Shown: positions 17,395 through 26,538, numbered from the stretch's first letter. The stretch is DNA of 64,000 nt from G963665925 sp050596425 (GCF_050596425.1 NZ_CP192292.1:3038001-3102000); one strand, 5' to 3'. Numbers and translations are program-made. Notes: generated by a model from the sequence alone, not told the origin.

Positions 17395-18828
17395 TTGACC
17401 ATGATATACAAGTATATTAATGATTTCAATTTTTATACAGCAGGTAGTTTCATGATCATTTTCCTCCTTGGCACAGGCGTTATACTAACGGTTGGTACCA
17501 GAGGCATTCAGTTTAGAAAACTGGGATATGCCTTTAAACTTTTAGCACAAAAGAACCACTGCAAAGATGGGGATATTTCTCCTTTTCAGGCTCTGGCAAC
17601 ATCTCTTGCCGCCACGCTGGGCATAGGGAATATAGTTGGTGTTGCAGCAGCTATTTCAGCAGGTGGTCCAGGTGCGATTTTTTGGATGTGGATGACAGCC
17701 CTATTTGGCGGTGCCCTTAAATATGCTGAATCTCTTTTGGCTGTTAAATACAGAGTGACCAATGAACATGGCGAAAAATCCGGCGGACCCATGCATTATA
17801 TCAAAACAGGCATGGCTGAACTTTACGGTGGTAACTGGACTTGGTTGGGCTGGATTTATGCCTTCTTTGGCCTTATGGCTTCCTTTGGTGTTGGCAACAT
17901 GCTCCAGTCAAATTCAGTGGCTCATTCCTTACAGGTTACGACAGGGGTTTCCCCCCTTATCACAGGATCATTTATAACATCTGCAACGGCCTTAGTCATT
18001 TTTGGCGGTATTAAGTCCATCGGCAAGGTCATTGAAAAAATCGTTCCCGCCATGGTTGTTTTATATATCAGTGGCGCTCTTATAATCATTTTTAGAAACC
18101 TTGACATCGTTCCAAGTGCCTTTGGCTTGATTTTCACCCATGCGTTTTCCCCTCAAGCTGTGGGTGGCGGATTATTTGGAACAGTTATTCGTTACGGTCT
18201 AGCCAGGGGCATCTTAACCAACGAAGCTGGTCTTGGTTCGGCATCTATTGCCCATGCAGCATCTAAGAACCCAGATCCTGTTGCACAGGGACTCATCGCC
18301 TCTATTGGCACATTTATTGATACCCTTGTGGTTTGCACCATGACAGCCATAGTTATTTTAACTTCAGGCCTTGTCCACATTAATAAGGTTAATGGCCTTA
18401 TGAGCATTAAGGACAACTTGTACGGAGCGGCCTTAACGGCCACAGCCTTCGAATCACAACTTCCTATTGTGGGGGGCGTGATTGTGTCTCTAAGCCTCAT
18501 CGCCTTTGGCTTTTCAACAATACTTGGTTGGTATTACTATGGTTCCAAATGCCTTGAGTTTATTGCCGGCTTAAAAGCTGTCAACCTATACAAGTCCATT
18601 TGGATTGGTCTGGTCTTTTTTGGGGCTTCCTATAAGGTTAATGTTATTTGGAATATTTCAGATTCTTTTAACAGCCTTATGGCCATACCCAACTTGATAG
18701 CCATGTTGGCTCTCAGCCCAAAGGTATTTTCTCTAACGTCTGAATATGAAGACCTACACGATGACTTAGATAAAAAGGAGTTGAAAGCGGGACACATTAA
18801 ATTCCCAACAACTTCTTTAAATAGATAA
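17395..18828 (+). CDS. glnT: Sodium:amino-acid symporter, AGCS family (GlnT/AlsT-like)
   Basis: A 477-residue polytopic membrane protein with the AGCS family hallmarks GIGNIVGVAAAISAGGPGA followed by IFWMWMTALFGG, then GPMHYI and the conserved LTNEAGLGSASIAHAAS. It imports alanine, glycine or glutamine with sodium. The two-component pair directly upstream, which is GlnK-GlnL-like, favours glutamine. The start is probably TTG at 17395, because GAGGGGGTG lies at proper spacing; the ATG two codons later is slightly far. A strong bidirectional terminator follows. Symbol assignment is by context and should be read as glnT-like. Confidence 0.85.
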   Translation: MTMIYKYINDFNFYTAGSFMIIFLLGTGVILTVGTRGIQFRKLGYAFKLLAQKNHCKDGDISPFQALATSLAATLGIGNIVGVAAAISAGGPGAIFWMWMTALFGGALKYAESLLAVKYRVTNEHGEKSGGPMHYIKTGMAELYGGNWTWLGWIYAFFGLMASFGVGNMLQSNSVAHSLQVTTGVSPLITGSFITSATALVIFGGIKSIGKVIEKIVPAMVVLYISGALIIIFRNLDIVPSAFGLIFTHAFSPQAVGGGLFGTVIRYGLARGILTNEAGLGSASIAHAASKNPDPVAQGLIASIGTFIDTLVVCTMTAIVILTSGLVHINKVNGLMSIKDNLYGAALTATAFESQLPIVGGVIVSLSLIAFGFSTILGWYYYGSKCLEFIAGLKAVNLYKSIWIGLVFFGASYKVNVIWNISDSFNSLMAIPNLIAMLALSPKVFSLTSEYEDLHDDLDKKELKAGHIKFPTTSLNR

Positions 18829-18886
18829 TCGAATCGCCTAGAAAAAAATAAGCCATTCGAAAAAATCCAAAACAAGTGAGATTAAC

Positions 18887-18924
18887 ATAAAAGAGCCACA
18901 GACTTTAATCTGTGGCTCTTTTAT
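18887..18924. terminator. Bidirectional intrinsic terminator between glnT-like gene and NUDIX gene
   Basis: A perfect 16-bp stem, ATAAAAGAGCCACAGA (18887-18902) with TCTGTGGCTCTTTTAT (18909-18924), encloses a six-base loop. U-rich ends exist on both strands, serving the two convergent genes. Confidence 0.92.
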
Positions 18925-18982
18925 ATTCGTATTTCTATGTCGACTTATTTAAAGCACTGTTGCTGCACTTAGAATGAACCTA

Positions 18983-19489
18983 TTACAATATGCCCTTATT
19001 AAAAACTTCATCAATAAAGACTTGGCCTTTAAAAAACTGCCCTTTCTCAATAAGCTCTATCACTTTTTCTCTTGTAACCCATCTTGCATCAGAAACTTCT
19101 TCTTCTTGAAGTATCAAGTCATTCAAATCAACATCTTTTTCAAAATGCCAAATGTCAACCATCCATCCGCGGGGAGATTGATAGGTTTTCTGACCAATGA
19201 TCTTACCCTTATTTTCTTCTAGTTTAAGAGAAATTCCCACTTCCTCACCAACTTCTCGAATAGCCGCTTCTTGGCTAGTCTCCCCTGCAGTAACAGCCCC
19301 GCCAGGGATTTCCCACAAACATGGTTCATTTTTTATTGCACTACGTTTTGTTATAAGAATCTCTTTATTCGAATTCGTTATAATCATTAAAACAACCAGG
19401 TGGTAATCACCATCATCTAGGCCCTTTCCTCTTATGGCAATTCGCCCAGTCGGCTCCCTGTTAATATTCAAAATATCCCATTTTTCCAT
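18983..19489 (-). CDS. NUDIX hydrolase
   Basis: A complete Nudix box, GGAVTAGETSQEAAIREVGE then EVGI, lies around residues 55-80 of this 168-residue protein. Such enzymes hydrolyse nucleoside diphosphates linked to another moiety. The N-terminus (MEKWDILNINREPTG) resembles the subgroup related to isopentenyl-diphosphate isomerase and YfcD. The start at 19489 is preferred over 19501 because GGAGG lies 5 bases upstream. The true substrate is unknown. Confidence 0.9.
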   Translation of the reverse strand: MEKWDILNINREPTGRIAIRGKGLDDGDYHLVVLMIITNSNKEILITKRSAIKNEPCLWEIPGGAVTAGETSQEAAIREVGEEVGISLKLEENKGKIIGQKTYQSPRGWMVDIWHFEKDVDLNDLILQEEEVSDARWVTREKVIELIEKGQFFKGQVFIDEVFNKGIL

Positions 19490-19584
19490 TGCCGCCTCCA
19501 TTTATTTTCCTATTATCGTTGTATTCACACCCTTTCGGGTATATATGTAATAAATAATCAGTTACAAAGTCAAGGAGGTGCCTT

Positions 19585-19746
19585 ATGAAAGAAAATACTT
19601 CATCCAAAAGAAAACAACTCACCGATAAAGAACGCAAGGAACTCTCCGAGCAGTTTTGGAAAACAATTGATTCCAAACTTCGAAAAGAAGAAAAACGCAC
19701 TTGGATGTTGAAAGACCTAGATCACTTACACCAGTATGAAGACTGA
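19585..19746 (+). CDS. Small charged hypothetical protein, 53 residues
   Basis: The ATG at 19585 is preceded by an ideal AAGGAGGTGCCTT site and the frame ends with TGA at 19746, followed 30 bases on by an intrinsic terminator. The peptide MKENTSSKRKQLTDKERKEL continues through SEQFWKTIDSKLRKEEKRTW to HQYED. It is highly charged, probably helical, with no cysteine or membrane segment. No family was recognised. The ribosome binding site and terminator make it a credible small gene. Confidence 0.7.
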   Translation: MKENTSSKRKQLTDKERKELSEQFWKTIDSKLRKEEKRTWMLKDLDHLHQYED

Positions 19747-19775
19747 TACAATATATCAACCCCCTTAGTTGTTTT

Positions 19776-19803
19776 ATGATCCTGTTCGCAGGGTCATCTT
19801 TTT
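19776..19803 (+). terminator. Intrinsic terminator of the 53-residue gene
   Basis: ATGATCCTG (19776-19784) pairs with CAGGGTCAT (19789-19797) around a TTCG tetraloop, followed by CTTTTTG. Confidence 0.85.
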
Positions 19804-19829
19804 GTTTGTCATTTTGTTTGTCTTTCTGG

Positions 19830-21227
19830 TCAATTTGCATCATCGTATGGACACATTGCAATGTATGCCCTAATTCCCGCTTCATCCCCTTGTGGATAGG
19901 AAACACCAAGCTTTTGAGCCAGATCTTTGCCATATTCGCTGGTGATATCTATCATTTTAATCATGGCCTGCCACATATCATAGTAACTGTCTCCGGGACA
20001 AGTCTGTAAATAATCGGCCCACTGATCTTTTGTTAGATGGGCTTGCATCCATTTCCCAAAAACACCTGTATTAATTGACCAGTCCTTTTTTGAAGCTATA
20101 TACCACCGCATAACTGTGTTTAAATCAGCTCTTATGATTTGCTCCTGCATTCGCTTTACATAATTAAATTCCTGCCTATGTATGCCTTTTACAACATTCA
20201 CAGAGCACCAAAAAATATTATTTATCTTATCAAGAAACTCTTTTTCACTCGGCTTTTGAGTATGATACATTTTATCAGTCGGCTCAGCAAGGCTTCCAAG
20301 CAAACCATCCTTATCAATGATTAGCTTTTCTAAAGAGTCCTCATCCCGTTTGTCTATTTTTGATACTGGAAAAAATTGCATGTCAATACGATTGCCATCG
20401 CTAAACTGCATTAAGAAAATCGGATAAATGGTGTCTTCCACTTCCACGTCATTTTGTTGAATAATAAGGGGGCTACCGAGTTTTTCTATCCAGGACTGAT
20501 CCTTTACATATATCATTGGATCAGCAGTGAAACACACTATGTCATAGTCCTGAAAGGAATCTGGCTTAACATTGGGATTAACCCTTGAACCATTCATAAC
20601 TGCTGCACGTACAAGATCATCCTGCTTGATAAAAGTTTCAATAGTATTCATCATTTCAGCTTCATCTCTTTGGACAGTCTTTAAGGGCACTTGGCTTCCA
20701 TCCACTATATCGGTTCGTATTTCTAATCCGTCAATTTTCTTTTTCCTGCGCAGATCACTATCATACTCTAATTGGGAAATACGCAGTCCCATTTCCACTT
20801 CAAACTCTCGAATGATTTTAAATCCATTATTTTTATATAGTTTTATAGCGGGTGTGTTTTTTGCCCCTGTGGCAACAATAATTTTTTGTGCGTCTTTATT
20901 TTCTTTTAGCACATGTTGAATCAATTGAGTGGCTATACCTTTTTTAAAATGAGCCGGCTTCACAACAAGTCTATGAATATCTAAAATGCCATATTCACAT
21001 TTATAAGATATTAGGCCAAGAAGCTGGCGCTGTACCCTATAGCCGATAAAGGTTTCATCGCAAATCTTTATACAATCCACTGTATCATACATTGGTGGAA
21101 TTTTTATAGAGCCTATGATTTTAGCTTCAATGCGATAGGCTTCCCTTTGCAACTTCACAATTTCACGGGCAACGAATTCATTTTCTACTTTTAGTGTGTC
21201 AATGCTTCCACTTTGTTCAATTAACAT
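19830..21227 (-). CDS. GNAT acetyltransferase fused to aminoglycoside 6-adenylyltransferase-like domain
   Basis: Residues about 1-155 form a GNAT domain (YGILDIHRLVVKPAHFKKGI with acetyl-CoA loop FKKGIATQ, then NTPAIKLYKNNGFK). Residues about 175-465 match the AadE/ANT(6) streptomycin adenylyltransferase family: VMNGSRVNPNVKPDSFQDYD carries the nucleotidyltransferase G-S and D-x-D motif, and later DGNRIDMQFFP and EFNYVKRMQEQIIRADLNTV are typical. Stand-alone ANT(6) enzymes are about 285-300 residues, so this is a true fusion. It could be a bifunctional aminoglycoside-modifying enzyme or have a housekeeping substrate. No mobile-element genes flank it. Confidence 0.88.
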   Translation of the reverse strand: MLIEQSGSIDTLKVENEFVAREIVKLQREAYRIEAKIIGSIKIPPMYDTVDCIKICDETFIGYRVQRQLLGLISYKCEYGILDIHRLVVKPAHFKKGIATQLIQHVLKENKDAQKIIVATGAKNTPAIKLYKNNGFKIIREFEVEMGLRISQLEYDSDLRRKKKIDGLEIRTDIVDGSQVPLKTVQRDEAEMMNTIETFIKQDDLVRAAVMNGSRVNPNVKPDSFQDYDIVCFTADPMIYVKDQSWIEKLGSPLIIQQNDVEVEDTIYPIFLMQFSDGNRIDMQFFPVSKIDKRDEDSLEKLIIDKDGLLGSLAEPTDKMYHTQKPSEKEFLDKINNIFWCSVNVVKGIHRQEFNYVKRMQEQIIRADLNTVMRWYIASKKDWSINTGVFGKWMQAHLTKDQWADYLQTCPGDSYYDMWQAMIKMIDITSEYGKDLAQKLGVSYPQGDEAGIRAYIAMCPYDDAN

Positions 21228-21313
21228 ATTTACGCCCTTCCCCTTAAATTATATTTTTATCTTATCACAATTAAACATATTTTAGGAGATAGAACGCATA
21301 TTTTATACTACAA

Positions 21314-21349
21314 AAGCCTCATTCAATATAGTCTTAAAGAATGAGGCTT
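21314..21349 (-). terminator. Intrinsic terminator after the gene at 21365-22987
   Basis: AAGCCTCATTC (21314-21324) pairs with GAATGAGGCTT (21339-21349). On the minus strand a short TTTTG follows, so the U-tract is modest. Confidence 0.65.
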
Positions 21350-21364
21350 CTATCTTTCTTTTGA

Positions 21365-22987
21365 TTAGATGATTGTATAGGGCAGGAAGAATAAATTGAG
21401 CACTGTCACATCAAGAAGTATGTATAAAGCCAGGCTCTTAATAAAGCTCTCATTCCTCTCCTTGACTTCATAGCCACGTCGCATGGCTATAAGCATCGTC
21501 AATGCAGATATCCCCATCATAACACCCCAGTGGCCTATTGGCGGTGTCAAATATGCTGGTAAAATCTCGGCTGATGAAAACGAAGCAAATATATCTGTGT
21601 AATACACATAAAATTTGCTTAAAGTATACATGCCAAACACAATCAACATTGTTTTAGTCTTATTCCTCTCAACCCAGCTAAGCTTTAGCATCATAAACGG
21701 TAATGCTATAGCAAGCACCGGAAGGAGTATGCTCACTGTTGGAAGAATTCCAGAGAACATAATAGCAGGATAATTGACTGCTGTTCGTATGAAAATTTCA
21801 AAAAGCCCATCGCCGTCCACCTTTTGACTTCTTTTCACAAAGTCAGGGTTTGTTGATGTCATGTATATTTGAGCCTGACCCTGGGCATACTCATTGTGAA
21901 TGAGATAGTCATAACCATTTAAAACAACAAAAGACGGGGTTCGTCCAATCATTTCTGTGTTTGTAAGCTGGGTATATGTTCCTCTCTCAAAGTTTGGTGT
22001 CATATAATAGTTTGGAAAAACCGATTTACCTCGAGCCACTTCTGTTCTTCCCAAGTTTGTATCAAATATTCCAATAACAAAAGCCTCGCTTGCTTCACTG
22101 TAATACGGTATGCCATTATATGATGGTAGATCTATGGTCTCTTTTTCAAAGTCCCCTGCAAGCCCTTCAATCCCTTGGGTGTAAATTCTTAGTTCCGTCG
22201 TGCTTGTTCTGGAGTCCATCATGGTGACAAGTATCTTAACTTGGCCATTTATATCTAATATTTGCATATTTGTAGGACTTGTTGTGGACTTGGACTTTAT
22301 GGTTTCAATTTCCCTAACTTCTTCCCCAGTAATGTCATCCACCAAAAGCCCTAACTTATTGCTACCAAGATCATTTCGGATGAATGTTACATGTCGCTGA
22401 GCTTCCACTAGAATTGATGCCGCTTCTGTCACTGGTGCATTTCCCTCTAAAGTGTATTCTGTAACACCATCTATAGTATAGACATCAATCCTATTGTCTT
22501 TGTATAGAGTCACTTCTTGGGAACTAAGGTTATAGCCTGTGTAATCTGATGTATAAGCGTCTTGTCTTTCAATATCAAGACTTACCGGATCTAACTGATA
22601 AAAAACAAGTGTGCCTGTGTCTTCTGTGAATGTTGTTAACAATAGCTTGTTGCCATCAACTTCGCCTGCTATTTCTGAAATAATGCCGGCTGTTTCAATG
22701 CTTTCTATTTCTGTCACTTTCCCCGCTTCATTAAATGTCCTAATTTGAATTTCACGGTCATGTCCACTGACATATAAAATTCTATCTTCCAGTGCCACTG
22801 CAAAAGCAATTCTTTTATCAGGTTCATTTAAGTTCACACTGGCATCATAGGTATCCACCACAATAGACCCCGACCATGCCTCGCTTGGCTGTTTAATGGA
22901 TTCAAAATAGATAAAACCATAAAGAGACATGAAAACGCCAACCATTAATAACGCCATCCATACTTTCCAATTCTTCAAGTACCTCAT
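21365..22987 (-). CDS. Uncharacterised membrane protein with large extracytoplasmic domain
   Basis: The 540-residue protein has an N-terminal membrane anchor (about residues 8-27), an extracytoplasmic region of about 390 residues rich in short beta-strand repeats (for example ITKWE-like strands, DRILYVSGHDREIQIRTF, NKLLLTTFTEDTG) that suggest a beta-propeller, then four hydrophobic segments (about 415-445, 450-470, 485-505, 518-538). The ATG follows TTAGGGGGTTGTATT. No family was recognised and the gene is monocistronic. A role as surface sensor or binding protein is only a guess. Confidence 0.75.
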   Translation of the reverse strand: MRYLKNWKVWMALLMVGVFMSLYGFIYFESIKQPSEAWSGSIVVDTYDASVNLNEPDKRIAFAVALEDRILYVSGHDREIQIRTFNEAGKVTEIESIETAGIISEIAGEVDGNKLLLTTFTEDTGTLVFYQLDPVSLDIERQDAYTSDYTGYNLSSQEVTLYKDNRIDVYTIDGVTEYTLEGNAPVTEAASILVEAQRHVTFIRNDLGSNKLGLLVDDITGEEVREIETIKSKSTTSPTNMQILDINGQVKILVTMMDSRTSTTELRIYTQGIEGLAGDFEKETIDLPSYNGIPYYSEASEAFVIGIFDTNLGRTEVARGKSVFPNYYMTPNFERGTYTQLTNTEMIGRTPSFVVLNGYDYLIHNEYAQGQAQIYMTSTNPDFVKRSQKVDGDGLFEIFIRTAVNYPAIMFSGILPTVSILLPVLAIALPFMMLKLSWVERNKTKTMLIVFGMYTLSKFYVYYTDIFASFSSAEILPAYLTPPIGHWGVMMGISALTMLIAMRRGYEVKERNESFIKSLALYILLDVTVLNLFFLPYTII

Positions 22988-23104
22988 AATACAACCCCCT
23001 AATGTCTATTCCTTTAGACTATTTGTGACATTATACCAGTAAGGTAATGGGAATAATCCATTTTAATGGAATTTTAATACATCATTAATGGAATTGATAT
23101 TTTT

Positions 23105-24373
23105 CTAACGAACAAGAATAACCATCAAATCATTCACATTCGTCCCCGTAGGTCCAGTGATGATTAAGTCACCACTTGCCAGTAAGGCTCTATATGAGTC
23201 ATTGTCTTGCAAGGCCTTCTCTGGATCAATGCCCTCTTCAGCCATGATATTGTATGACGCCCCATCCACAATGCCTCCTGCAGCGTCAGTTGGTCCATCC
23301 GTACCATCTGATCCCACCGAGAAAATGCTTACACCTTCGACCCCTTTTATAGACCGAGCGGCAGACAAGGCCACTTCCTGACTTCTGCCACCAAGCCCCT
23401 TTCCTGTGACATGAACCACGGGTTCGCCACCAAATATTATGGCACAAGGCTTTTGGGGGTAATGTTCACCGGTGCCTGAAGCAATATCTCTGGCAATTGA
23501 CCCTATAAATGCCCCAGCCTCCTTGGCTTGACAGTCAAGAGATGTGGTCATAATGAATGGTTTGTATCCCAGCGCCTGAGCACTTACTGCGGCCTGACCA
23601 CATAAATCCTTTACACTCCCTGCAAGATAGTCCACCACATTTTCTATTTCTTTTGGAGTCTCGTCTTGAATGGCTTCACGCACTGCTTCAGATGCGAAAA
23701 TGTTGTACTTATTTAGAACTTGTATCGCCATCTCAGAACGTGTCATATCAGGATGAACGGGACCAGATGCGATGGTATCAAACCGGTCACCAATCACATC
23801 AGAAAGAGCAATGGCTAAAATTGGAGTTTTCGGACACTTGCCTGCAAAGCGCCCACCTTTTACATCTGACATGTGTTTTCTGACTGTATTGATTTCATCA
23901 ATACTAGCCCCTGATGCCAGAAGCTGGTCTGTCACAATGGTTATGTCTTGAATGGTCACATTTTTATACGGCTTTTCAAACACAGCGGACCCGCCACCTG
24001 AGAGTAAAAATATCACCAAGTCATCTTCATTCAAGCCTTCTACGTAACGAGTGGCCACTTCACCTGCCTTGCTAGAGTTCTCATCCAGTATAGGGTGACC
24101 CGCCTCGATTTTTTTATAAGCATTAAGCCCCTCTTGTAGATGACCATATTTCGTTATAACAAGCCCCTTAGTAATTTTATCCCCTAGAACTTGGTCTACC
24201 TTGCTTGCCATGGCAAAGGCTGCTTTTCCAATGGCAATTAAGACTATCTCTCCTTTCACTTCATCTATTAGCTCTTTATTTGCATACAAAGCCTTTTCAA
24301 CAGATTTTTCCGGCATAACCCCATTGATTGCCTTCTCTATAATCTCAAAAGCGTCTTCTCGAAGTGTGCTCAT
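23105..24373 (-). CDS. Glycerate 2-kinase (type-2, MOFRL family)
   Basis: A 422-residue protein of the DUF4147/MOFRL family, which phosphorylates D-glycerate to 2-phosphoglycerate in serine, glyoxylate or hexarate degradation. Recognisable segments are KGLVITKYGH, VIFLLSGGGSAVFEKP, the AGHPILDENS region, IIFGGEPVVHVTGKGLGGRS and the C-terminal SVGSDGTDGPTDAAGGIVDG. The ATG follows AAGGAGGTTTT. Length and motifs are normal. It stands alone between an unknown membrane protein and a dispersed repeat element. Confidence 0.92.
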   Translation of the reverse strand: MSTLREDAFEIIEKAINGVMPEKSVEKALYANKELIDEVKGEIVLIAIGKAAFAMASKVDQVLGDKITKGLVITKYGHLQEGLNAYKKIEAGHPILDENSSKAGEVATRYVEGLNEDDLVIFLLSGGGSAVFEKPYKNVTIQDITIVTDQLLASGASIDEINTVRKHMSDVKGGRFAGKCPKTPILAIALSDVIGDRFDTIASGPVHPDMTRSEMAIQVLNKYNIFASEAVREAIQDETPKEIENVVDYLAGSVKDLCGQAAVSAQALGYKPFIMTTSLDCQAKEAGAFIGSIARDIASGTGEHYPQKPCAIIFGGEPVVHVTGKGLGGRSQEVALSAARSIKGVEGVSIFSVGSDGTDGPTDAAGGIVDGASYNIMAEEGIDPEKALQDNDSYRALLASGDLIITGPTGTNVNDLMVILVR

Positions 24374-24463
24374 AAAACCTCCTTGTAAAATCTTGATAAA
24401 TTAAATAGACCACTGTCATTATAGCAAATTAAACTAGAGTCGAATTTTTATTTACCACTCCAT

Positions 24464-24577
24464 GCGCTTGCAAAATTACAGATTTGTTTCCTCACTATAC
24501 CTTATTTAGAATTTTTCATTTTATAATATTTATATCTTGTGCAAAGAGGGGTCTTGAATGATATTTTGCAAGGCGCT
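24464..24577. repeat. MITE-like dispersed repeat, copy 2
   Basis: A 114-base element homologous to the one at 9408-9490. The shared left block begins GCGCTTGCAAAATTACAG and the shared right block is TTGAATGATATTTTGCAAG. About 30 extra bases lie in the middle. The ends are inverted (GCGCTTGCAAAAT and ATTTTGCAAGGCGC). It lies in the non-coding gap between glycerate kinase and a DUF1450-like gene, where nothing else was found. Confidence 0.7.
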
Positions 24578-24640
24578 CGATTAAGACATTGCTAACTTAT
24601 ATGTGGGCTAGGCATTCATTTCTAAAACCCAGACCATATA

Positions 24641-24682
24641 AAAAGCCCCCAGACCAAGTCTATATTCTTGATACCAGGGGCT
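24641..24682 (-). terminator. Intrinsic terminator of the DUF1450-like gene
   Basis: AGCCCC pairs with GGGGCT (24644-24650 with 24677-24682) and the minus-strand product ends in GCTTTTTATATGG. Confidence 0.8.
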
Positions 24683-24707
24683 AAAAAGCTATAACCAGTT
24701 TGTTTTT

Positions 24708-24917
24708 TTAGTTGCCTTCTTTCATTCTGGCTTCAACATCTGCCATAAATGCGTCTTCTTCATCATGAATAACCCATTTATCAAAGACATAGCCAAAACT
24801 TTGGTCTTCATTCATTCCACATTCGCCTAGACAATTCAGTTCAACATGATCTTCACCGAACTTTTCTTGAAGTGCATCATAATCTACGTTTGAACAATTT
24901 GGGCATACTTTAATCAT
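24708..24917 (-). CDS. DUF1450-like small protein with paired cysteines
   Basis: A 69-residue acidic protein with CPNC at residues 5-8 and CLGEC at about 29-33, the spacing seen in small DUF1450/YuzB-like, thioredoxin-fold [2Fe-2S]-type or zinc-binding proteins. The function of the family is not established. The ATG follows GAAGGAGATATATAA. The upstream 200 bases hold AT-rich sequence and a GGAAG-TTT-CTTCC hairpin, with no firm promoter call. It is probably monocistronic. Confidence 0.75.
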   Translation of the reverse strand: MIKVCPNCSNVDYDALQEKFGEDHVELNCLGECGMNEDQSFGYVFDKWVIHDEEDAFMADVEARMKEGN

Positions 24918-25115
24918 ATTTATATATCTCCTTCATAATCATCTAACAAACTTTCCCATGATCCCCTAAGGACCACCCACGGATATAGGTGATTCGAAAA
25001 TCAAAAGGGCTGGGAAGTTTCTTCCTGAAGATATAATAACCCAATTGAGAATTATAATCAACACCTTTTTGGTATAGATTGTTCATTCACGAGATTTTAA
25101 CAAGTTTTTTAGTCT

Positions 25116-26151
25116 TTAGCGAATAAGTTTTTTCACTTCATCATACATGTTAAAGTGTACATCCCACACCCCGTCAACGGTATTTGATAATATGGAATAA
25201 TAGATACCTGTGTTCGGGAACATGACCGACATAAAAGAAACTCCTGGGTCTTCCCCCATTAAATATATGCACTCTAGGGCATCTTCATTTCGCTTTGTCC
25301 AGAAGCCCAGTGAATAGTGAATATTTTTAGACACATGAACATGATGTTCATTTAGCAAATTGAAACTGTCTCTATGTATTATTTTTGAATTCAAAAGTGA
25401 TGACCAAAAAGCCTCCATGTCTTTAGCGTTTACAAAGACCCCACCATCAGCATTGCCCTTAACAGGCAGTGAGTAAATGTTGCTTCTCCATCCACCTAAG
25501 CTTTCATCTTTGACATAGCCTACCGGCCGAGTTGTGAGAAAGGGCGTCAAGTCTATCAAACCCCGCTGATTTCATTTCAGCCCGTTTAAACACGTTGTTG
25601 TGAATATTATGGTCTAGGGCTTGACCAGTGATCTTTTCGATAATTAAGCCTAGAGCGATAAATCCACCATTGTTATATTCAAATTTTTCACCTGGCTCAA
25701 ACCTCATTTGACCGTCTGAGAACAAGGGCAGCAAGTCTTTTGGAGACAAAACATTATACATGGGAAAGTCTTTCCAAAGTACAGAAAAATCATCCATTTC
25801 TTCTTCGTTGAAGTAATCTGGCATACCTGATGTATGCATGAGAACATGTTTTATCGTGACTCTGTCAGAAATATTTTTAAAAACACCTGGTATGATGTCA
25901 TTTACCTTCGTATCCAGTTGAATCCGCCCTTCTTCAATAAGTTGCAGGATCCTAATGGCTGTAAACCCCTTGGTGCCAGAGGCAATTCCAAACCGCGTAT
26001 CCGTATTAATCGGGACTTCAAAAACCCGTTCAGCCAGTCCATTGGCATATTCAGCACGATCATTCCCTAGATCGGCAATTGTTACAACACCATGAAAATC
26101 ATTTTGATCCATAGTGGCTTTTTCTATTATGTTCTGATACACTCTATACAT
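25116..26151 (-). pseudogene. Serine hydrolase (class C beta-lactamase-like), frameshifted
   Basis: The first frame (start 26151, GAGGTG 6 bases upstream) covers the N-terminal two thirds with the SGTKG SxxK motif, a YNNGGF YxN-type motif and MHTSGMPDYF. It runs into unrelated residues and a stop at 25504. The remainder continues in another frame, from about VGYVKDESLGGWRSN through DGGVFVNAKDM to DEVKKLIR at 25116. The switch lies near 25540-25560, around the bases CTCGGCCGGTAGG. Together the pieces give a normal 340-residue serine hydrolase. It is either a recent single-base frameshift or a sequencing error. Confidence 0.8.
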
Positions 26152-26219
26152 TTTAGTCACCTCAAATGTCAGTTTAAATAAAAACCAAACGTCAACAGTG
26201 AATTATTCAGGACAATTTA

Positions 26220-26259
26220 AAATGCTGTGCAAGTGAGTGTTTTCACTGTTACAGCATTT
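26220..26259. other. Strong inverted repeat upstream of the serine hydrolase gene
   Basis: AAATGCTGT (26220-26228) pairs perfectly with ACAGCATTT (26251-26259), with an inner AGTGA/TCACT stem. No U-tract follows on either strand, so it is more like an operator or RNA leader hairpin than a terminator. Apart from this and the dnaJ terminator, the 26161-26538 gap shows nothing recognisable. Confidence 0.5.
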
Positions 26260-26463
26260 CGAATGCTCTATGATGTCCACCTGATAACGATACCTTCACT
26301 CTTCACCTGAACTGTAAAAATCATTTCAACTCTCCCCTTTTCTCCCGTAAGTCTATAATATTTTGAGTTTTCTGATAAGTCGATTTATTCTACCATAATT
26401 TCACTTTATCCCCAATCAAATTTGCAAAACCTTTATTAAATTTTAATATCATAAAAGACGGAC

Positions 26464-26497
26464 ATAAAAAAAACGGGAATGTACTAACATTCCCGTT
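26464..26497 (-). terminator. Intrinsic terminator of the heat-shock operon
   Basis: AACGGGAATGT (26472-26482) pairs with ACATTCCCGTT (26487-26497). On the minus strand eight T follow. It lies about 40 bases after the dnaJ stop. Confidence 0.93.
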
Positions 26498-26538
26498 CTA
26501 GTTTTCAAGAGATCTAATCCACTTGAAACAATATTTTA

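Noticed and set aside
26415..26440. Possible third copy of the MITE-like repeat (TTTGCAAAAC).
   Set aside because: Only eight bases match and neither the flanking left block nor the right block is present.
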